This document shows positions 59,842 through 64,000 of a DNA stretch of 64,000 nt, piece after piece (positions within the stretch are counted from its first letter, which is position 1; every line of letters begins with the position of its first letter). The notes below the pieces were generated by a model, which was not told the origin of the DNA, searched no databases, and was given only the letters and a program-made list of their open reading frames with translations. Location of the stretch: contig NZ_CP014945.1 of assembly GCF_001606025.1 (NCBI RefSeq), positions 2,542,001-2,606,000 on the forward strand, in the 5' to 3' direction. Made by a program: the position numbers and the translations under genes. Origin of the DNA: Psychrobacter alimentarius. GTDB taxonomy: Bacteria > Pseudomonadota > Gammaproteobacteria > Pseudomonadales > Moraxellaceae.

Positions 59842-60531
59842 TCAAGGCTGTGATGAGGCTGAGTTACGATAATGACTGGTCTGCTGGATATTTTCAGCAC
59901 TTGCATGTGACTCTTTTACGATTGGCGTTTGAGTCATGGCAGGTTTAGTAGTTATTGAGGCCTGTGCGCTGTCTACCATTCGAGCAGAGTTTGCCAATAG
60001 ATCATGTGCTCTATCATTAGCATGGTACATCACACGGCGATTAATACGTACAGCAAGGTTATAGAATACCACTGCTGGAATGGCAACCGCGATACCAAGA
60101 CCTGTCATGATAAGTGCCTCACCGACTGGCGCTGCTACTTGACCCAACCCTGCTTGTCCGCTCATACCGATATTATGCAATGCGTGGAAAATACCCCATA
60201 CGGTACCGAACAAACCGATAAATGGTGCAATAGCAGCTGTGGTTCCAAGAATAGGCAACCCACGCTCGCTGGAAAAACGATAACGACCAATATGCTTGAG
60301 CAAGGTCTGTTCAGTGACCAAGCGACGTGTAGCCGCATCTGAATCTGCTAGGTTTGCTTGTGTTGGCTGGATTTGCTGACTCAAATCATCTGCCACACTC
60401 GTCGCCAGTTTACGGCTTTGTAGCACACGAATGATACCAGTGACCCACGATACGATGGACAGGACTAAGAGCACAAAGAACAGGCTTTTTGTCACCATGT
60501 CGCTATATTGCCAGTATTGCATAAAGTCCAT
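59842..60531 (-). CDS. exbB: TonB-complex subunit ExbB (MotA/TolQ/ExbB family)
   Basis: 229 residues with three membrane segments: one N-terminal (about 15-37), and two near 105-125 and 138-165 in the family pattern 'APFIGLFGTVWGIFHAL' and 'EALIMTGLGIAVAIPAVVFYN'. It forms the pentameric channel with ExbD. The C-terminal tail (about 195-229) is polar and Ser/Thr/Gln-rich. AAGGAG precedes the ATG. It lies between tonB and exbD. The 111-base gap to tonB contains a CAGCCAC/GTGGCTG hairpin at 60605-60625 that may attenuate or stabilise the message. Confidence 0.94.
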   Translation of the reverse strand: MDFMQYWQYSDMVTKSLFFVLLVLSIVSWVTGIIRVLQSRKLATSVADDLSQQIQPTQANLADSDAATRRLVTEQTLLKHIGRYRFSSERGLPILGTTAAIAPFIGLFGTVWGIFHALHNIGMSGQAGLGQVAAPVGEALIMTGLGIAVAIPAVVFYNLAVRINRRVMYHANDRAHDLLANSARMVDSAQASITTKPAMTQTPIVKESHASAENIQQTSHYRNSASSQP

Positions 60532-60604
60532 GTCAGACTCCTTGATTTGTTATTTCATTGCTATGACTTGAGTATTTTTTGCTTTTGATTTACTGCATAT
60601 ATTT

Positions 60605-60625
60605 CAGCCACGCATATAGTGGCTG
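60605..60625. repeat. 7-bp hairpin between tonB and exbB
   Basis: CAGCCAC/GTGGCTG around GCATATA, without a T-run. Possible mRNA-stability element. Confidence 0.5.
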
Positions 60626-60642
60626 TTATTATGATTTTGTAT

Positions 60643-61611
60643 TTACGGTACTTTATAAGCAATCGGTAGTGTCACGTTGCCGACAACTGGTACACCATTT
60701 TTCATAAATGGTTTAAATTTACCAGAACGTACTTGGCGTTGGGCTTCTTTGTCTAGCAGCGTGTTACCTGATGACTTAGCAACATTGACACTATCAATAC
60801 CACCCTGCTTATTCACTCTTAATACCAAGACCACTTCTAACACATCACCTGGGCTGGCTCTACGAGCAGCACGATCAGGGAAGCTAAAGTTTGGTGCAGA
60901 TGCCCAGTTGGCATTGGTCGCGGTAAAATTCACTGGTGTATTACTGGCCGCAGCTGCTGCTTTAGCGGCCGCATCAGCCTGTGCACGCGCGGCGGCTTCT
61001 TTTGCAGCTTTTGCCTCTGCCGCAGCTCTATCAGCCTGCGCATCTCTCGCAGCTTGAGCTTGAGCCTCACGGGCAGCTTGCGCTTGCGCGTCACGATTTG
61101 CTTGGGCTTCGCGAGCAGCCTGCGCCTGCGCTTGTTGAGCGGCCCTTTCTGCTCGTGCCGCGATGAGTTTGCGTTGCTCATTCGCAGCAGCCTCAGCGAT
61201 CTTGGGATCTACCAATGGCTCTTTTGGCTTTTCTTTAGTTTCTTGTTTTTTTACTGGTTCTTTAGGTGTTGCTTTAGGCTGAACCTTCGTTTCTTTCACT
61301 ACTGGCTTTGCTGGGTTTTTTGGCTTAGGTTGTTCGACAGGCTTAGGTTCTGGCTGCGGCTGCTCTACAACTGGAGGTCTCGGTTCCTCCTTAGGAGCAG
61401 CCTTTACTTCTGCCACTGGTGTCGCCGTTTCAGCTGGTAACGATACAAGCTCTATCTCAATAGGTGATGCGTCATTTTTATTTTCAACTTTTAATTCAGG
61501 AGTTTTGATAGCCGCTAATGCGATCACCGTCAACACATGCAACGCCAAAACTATAATGATAGCTGCGAATAACAGTTTACGTGATGGCGCTTCTAAATCC
61601 GTTGAACTCAT
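60643..61611 (-). CDS. tonB: TonB-like energy-transduction protein with TolA-like region
   Basis: 322 residues. An N-terminal membrane segment (about 14-34) contains the functional His in 'LALHVLTVIAL'. A Pro/Lys/Glu-rich spacer follows (about 60-135), then an Ala/Arg/Gln/Asp-rich repeat stretch (about 145-215, units of A-Q-A-Q-A-A-R-E type) that resembles TolA domain II. The C-terminal TonB domain has 'VEVVLVLRVNKQGGIDSVNVAKSSGN' and ends 'VPVVGNVTLPIAYKVP'. It drives outer-membrane siderophore receptors. The order tonB-exbB-exbD and a Fur-box-like sequence 54 bases upstream support an iron role, not a Tol-Pal role. Confidence 0.88.
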   Translation of the reverse strand: MSSTDLEAPSRKLLFAAIIIVLALHVLTVIALAAIKTPELKVENKNDASPIEIELVSLPAETATPVAEVKAAPKEEPRPPVVEQPQPEPKPVEQPKPKNPAKPVVKETKVQPKATPKEPVKKQETKEKPKEPLVDPKIAEAAANEQRKLIAARAERAAQQAQAQAAREAQANRDAQAQAAREAQAQAARDAQADRAAAEAKAAKEAAARAQADAAAKAAAAASNTPVNFTATNANWASAPNFSFPDRAARRASPGDVLEVVLVLRVNKQGGIDSVNVAKSSGNTLLDKEAQRQVRSGKFKPFMKNGVPVVGNVTLPIAYKVP

Positions 61612-61664
61612 AACACCCTAATATTAATTAACCAAAATAGAATGGTGTAGATAATAATGCAAAC

Positions 61665-61683
61665 GATAATTATTATCAATAAT
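61665..61683. promoter_or_regulatory. Fur-box-like sequence upstream of tonB
   Basis: Contains GATAAT-T-ATTATC and matches the 19-base Fur consensus at 14 positions. 54 bases before tonB. Confidence 0.65.
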
Positions 61684-61827
61684 AATTTATGATAATTTAC
61701 TCAAACCTATCATTAATGTTGAATACAGTCTGAATGTGTCAAAGAAAAACAATACATTAAAATTCTGTTATTTTATCAAAACTTTCTATTTAACAATAAC
61801 ATAAAAAATAACGTCCGTAGTGCTAAT

Positions 61828-61846
61828 AAAAATCATTATCATTACC
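61828..61846. promoter_or_regulatory. Fur-box-like sequence upstream of the siderophore-binding-protein gene
   Basis: The minus strand reads GGTAATGATAATGATTTTT, matching the 19-base Fur consensus at 15 positions. It lies 242 bases before the chosen start of the substrate-binding protein. Confidence 0.6.
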
Positions 61847-62087
61847 GTTGATAATGAATCTCAATTAATCTATCATGGCCACTGATTCGTTTTCCCTATT
61901 GTTAGGTTAATGTCTTTAAGTTACTAAAAATATGAGCGGCAGCAAACTTTAACAATAGAACCAATAATTCTTAACACCCTATTTCTGATCTTGCTTCGTT
62001 TTACATCATACCAAGCAGATTTTTTTATTTTTATTGGCAAATACGTTATTCACCTATTGCCTAACTATCCGATATGCCGAGTTATCT

Positions 62088-63140
62088 ATGTCTCTTACTT
62101 TGTTTTCTAATCGCTCCCCGCTTCCTTTATTCAAGCGTCCGTTATTGACTGTGGTTATAACAGCACTTATAGCGACGGTTAGTGTGACAGGCTGTAGTTC
62201 ACCTGAGTCTAACGATTCTGAGCCTGCAGATGCCAACACTGAAAACCCGACTGCTGATGCCGCCTCGAATGTTGCCAATAATGACGCTGTTTCTGCTCAA
62301 ACTGTCTCAGTAGACACGGTAAAAGGAAAGGTTGATTTGGCGATCAACCCTTCACCCTTTGTTGTTTATGACATGAGTCTGTTACAAGATTTGGCCGCAC
62401 TTGATGTGGCCGTTGATGGTATGCCAAGCAACCTGAGATTAGATAATTTACAGGCAAAAACACAGCCTGAACCCAAAAGTGTCGGTACTGTTTTTGAGCC
62501 GGATCTTGAAGCGTTGAACGCGATGAAGCCACAAGCTATTTTAGTTGGCTCACGTATGGCCGAAAAATATGATGCCTTGTCAAGTATCGCTCCAACACTT
62601 GATATGACCATTGATACCACAAAAATCTATGAATCCAGTAAACAGCGTTTGCATGACTTGGGTGCTTTGTTTGGCAAAAGTGATCAAGCGGCAAAATTGC
62701 AAGGAGACATTGACAGTCTTATTGATGAAACTAAAGTCTTGACCAAGGATAAAGGGACAGGCTTGGTTGTGATGGTCAATGGCAATAAAATGTCCGCTTA
62801 TGGTGAAAAATCACGTTTCGGATTCATACATACCGTACTGGGTGTACCTATGGCAGATAATCAGATTAAAGATGCCAGTCATGGTCAGCCTGTCTCTTTT
62901 GAGTATTTACAAAAGACCAATCCAGACTGGTTATTTATCATTGATCGTAGTGCTGCCATTGGTGAAGATGGTGCAGGTGCCAAAGCCGTATTAGACAATC
63001 CATTGGTTGCGCAAACCAATGCGTGGAGTAAGGATCAAGTGGTCTACCTTAGCCCAGACTCTTATCTTGCTTTTGGTGGGTATTACCAGTGGATTAAAGA
63101 TTTGACCACGATTAAAGATGCGTTTGCTGCTGCCAAATAA
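62088..63140 (+). CDS. Siderophore ABC-transporter substrate-binding lipoprotein
   Basis: 350 residues. A signal peptide with lipobox 'SVTGC' precedes an acidic low-complexity linker and a class III periplasmic binding protein. 'FVVYDMSLLQDLAAL', 'VGTVFEPDLEALNAMKPQAILVGSR', 'HGQPVSFEYLQKTNPDWLFIIDR' and 'YLSPDSYLAFGGYYQWIKDL' match the FatB/CeuE/YclQ group that binds catechol or petrobactin-type ferric siderophores. The exact ligand is not decided. The ATG at 62088 is chosen because an upstream in-frame TTG at 62034 adds 18 unconserved residues. The permease gene follows 71 bases downstream, and tonB is divergent. Confidence 0.85.
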   Translation: MSLTLFSNRSPLPLFKRPLLTVVITALIATVSVTGCSSPESNDSEPADANTENPTADAASNVANNDAVSAQTVSVDTVKGKVDLAINPSPFVVYDMSLLQDLAALDVAVDGMPSNLRLDNLQAKTQPEPKSVGTVFEPDLEALNAMKPQAILVGSRMAEKYDALSSIAPTLDMTIDTTKIYESSKQRLHDLGALFGKSDQAAKLQGDIDSLIDETKVLTKDKGTGLVVMVNGNKMSAYGEKSRFGFIHTVLGVPMADNQIKDASHGQPVSFEYLQKTNPDWLFIIDRSAAIGEDGAGAKAVLDNPLVAQTNAWSKDQVVYLSPDSYLAFGGYYQWIKDLTTIKDAFAAAK

Positions 63141-63211
63141 ACGTGATTACTGTTTGAGCCATGGCTCTAATTTTTAGTTATAATCTTTCACTTTCTAAGC
63201 CAGTAGCCACT

Positions 63212-64000
63212 ATGTCGTTATTCTCACATCGTGCTCATACCAGCGTGAAACCCAGCTCATCTTTGTCAGCAGCTTCATCCAACTGGCAAAGAGAGGCTGA
63301 TAAAGCCTTAATTACCAAACCTCGACGTGCCGCCATACCACCTTGGTTAATCAACCTAGGTAGCCTCATTCTTATGGGGCTTTTGGTTTTATTGAGTTTA
63401 TCTATCGGTGTGGCAGATTTTTCGTGGTCAGGTATTTTTCACAGCTTACTCAACCATAGCGCCAATTCTGATAGCTCGCTTCTTCTTGTCAGCCGGATAC
63501 CACGTACCCTTGCCATTATATTGACAGGGGTTGCAATGGCAGTGGCTGGAATGATCATCCAAGTGGTACTAAAAAACCGCTTCGTTGAGCCTTCTATGGT
63601 CGGTGCTACCCAAAGTGCAGCTCTTGGGTTATTGGTAGTCAGCCTATTGTTCCCAGCGAGCGCCCTCATCATAAAAATGGGCGTGGCTACCTTCTCGGCC
63701 GTCATTGGCATGATGGTTTTTATGGCGCTCATTCACCGTATCCCGCCCACTGATTTTTTAATGATTCCACTCATTGGCATCGTTTTTGGCGGTATCATTG
63801 AGGCTGTGACGACCTTTATTGCATATCAAACCGAGACATTACAGATGCTCAGCGTTTGGCAGTTTGGAGATTTTTCAGGTGTTTTGGCAGGTCGTTATGA
63901 GTTGCTATGGCTGACTGGTGGGTTGTGCGTTCTTGCTTATATTATCGCTGATAAACTGACCATCGTCGGGCTGGGCGACAACATCGCGTTGAACCTAGGC
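63212..64000 (+). CDS. FecCD-family siderophore ABC permease (runs off the window)
   Basis: A frame from ATG 63212 stays open for 263 codons to the right edge. After a polar N-terminus of about 45 residues, hydrophobic segments begin ('LINLGSLILMGLLVLLSLSIGV'). They include 'LVSRIPRTLAIILTGVAMAVAG' and 'FVEPSMVGATQSAALGLLVV', the FecCD family's conserved stretch, and 'FLMIPLIGIVFGG'. It imports ferric siderophore across the inner membrane with the upstream binding protein. A partner permease and ATPase are expected just beyond the window. Confidence 0.87.
   Translation, partial: MSLFSHRAHTSVKPSSSLSAASSNWQREADKALITKPRRAAIPPWLINLGSLILMGLLVLLSLSIGVADFSWSGIFHSLLNHSANSDSSLLLVSRIPRTLAIILTGVAMAVAGMIIQVVLKNRFVEPSMVGATQSAALGLLVVSLLFPASALIIKMGVATFSAVIGMMVFMALIHRIPPTDFLMIPLIGIVFGGIIEAVTTFIAYQTETLQMLSVWQFGDFSGVLAGRYELLWLTGGLCVLAYIIADKLTIVGLGDNIALNLG

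Larger units (their letters stand above)
61612..62087. other. Divergent tonB/siderophore-binding-protein intergenic region
   Basis: 476 AT-rich bases with two Fur-box-like sequences (separate entries), so the two operons are probably iron-repressed together. No gene seen. Confidence 0.55.

Noticed and set aside
60677-61440. Long plus-strand frames opposite tonB, rich in Ala, Leu, Phe and Arg
   Set aside because: Antisense images of the Ala- and Pro-rich TonB coding region. No ribosome binding site.

Overview
The window is chromosomal DNA of a gammaproteobacterium. Most likely it comes from Moraxellaceae, close to Psychrobacter. This is inferred from the long (528-aa) isocitrate lyase with a variant KQCGH active-site motif, malate synthase G, MiaE, an Acinetobacter-like FMN lactate-dehydrogenase relative, moderate G+C and AT-rich intergenic DNA. 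No database search was possible. There are about 58 protein genes (two cut by the window edges) and one tRNA. I see no rRNA, CRISPR array, prophage or intact insertion sequence.

Layout. 1-5 kb: end of an upstream gene, a YcxB-like membrane protein, a Dps ferritin, a DUF2057 exported protein, the DnaA regulator Hda and a PerM-type permease. 5-9 kb: purM-purN, then an aldehyde dehydrogenase on the opposite strand. 9-14 kb: a LysR regulator, a 771-bp intergenic region, isocitrate lyase and a CYTH-CHAD phosphatase-like protein. 14-20 kb: a YkuD protein without signal peptide, an unknown tail-anchored protein, argG, pyrC, RNase T, a small membrane protein and tRNA-Glu. 20-35 kb, mostly minus strand: a BLUF photoreceptor, ispD-ftsB-eno, copper genes (copA, copZ-like), a degenerate HMA protein next to kdsA, pyrG, a porin and malate synthase G. 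35-41 kb: miaE, four tandem tiny acidic proteins, ppk and mtgA. 41-51 kb: a glutaredoxin-like protein, an FMN lactate dehydrogenase, rhomboid protease, MipA/OmpV protein, a stand-alone abortive-infection gene, fumC, several low-G+C orphan genes, 5-formyl-THF cyclo-ligase and a Na+/H+ antiporter. 51-64 kb: lon, sodC, topA, a DUF2799 lipoprotein, tonB-exbB-exbD, and a divergent ferric-siderophore ABC uptake operon that runs off the end.

How genes work together. aceA and glcB supply the two glyoxylate-shunt enzymes from separate loci, with the LysR gene divergent from aceA. purM/purN, argG, pyrC and pyrG are biosynthetic. eno-ftsB-ispD and pyrG-kdsA form a core block. tonB-exbB-exbD and the siderophore transporter are divergent from a shared region with two Fur-box-like sequences. 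dps, sodC, lon and ppk are stress functions, and lon has a good sigma-32-like promoter.

Most interesting features: (1) the low-G+C Abi_C/HEPN-like gene at 44812-45690, enclosed by two closely related terminators in opposite orientation; (2) a four-gene run of small, acidic, probably disordered proteins at 37209-35942, ending at a perfect 25-bp hairpin; (3) an HMA-fold protein with no CxxC motif beside the copper genes; (4) a membrane-anchored BLUF photoreceptor; (5) a YkuD enzyme that looks cytoplasmic; (6) a 77-bp MITE-like inverted repeat at 42616-42692.
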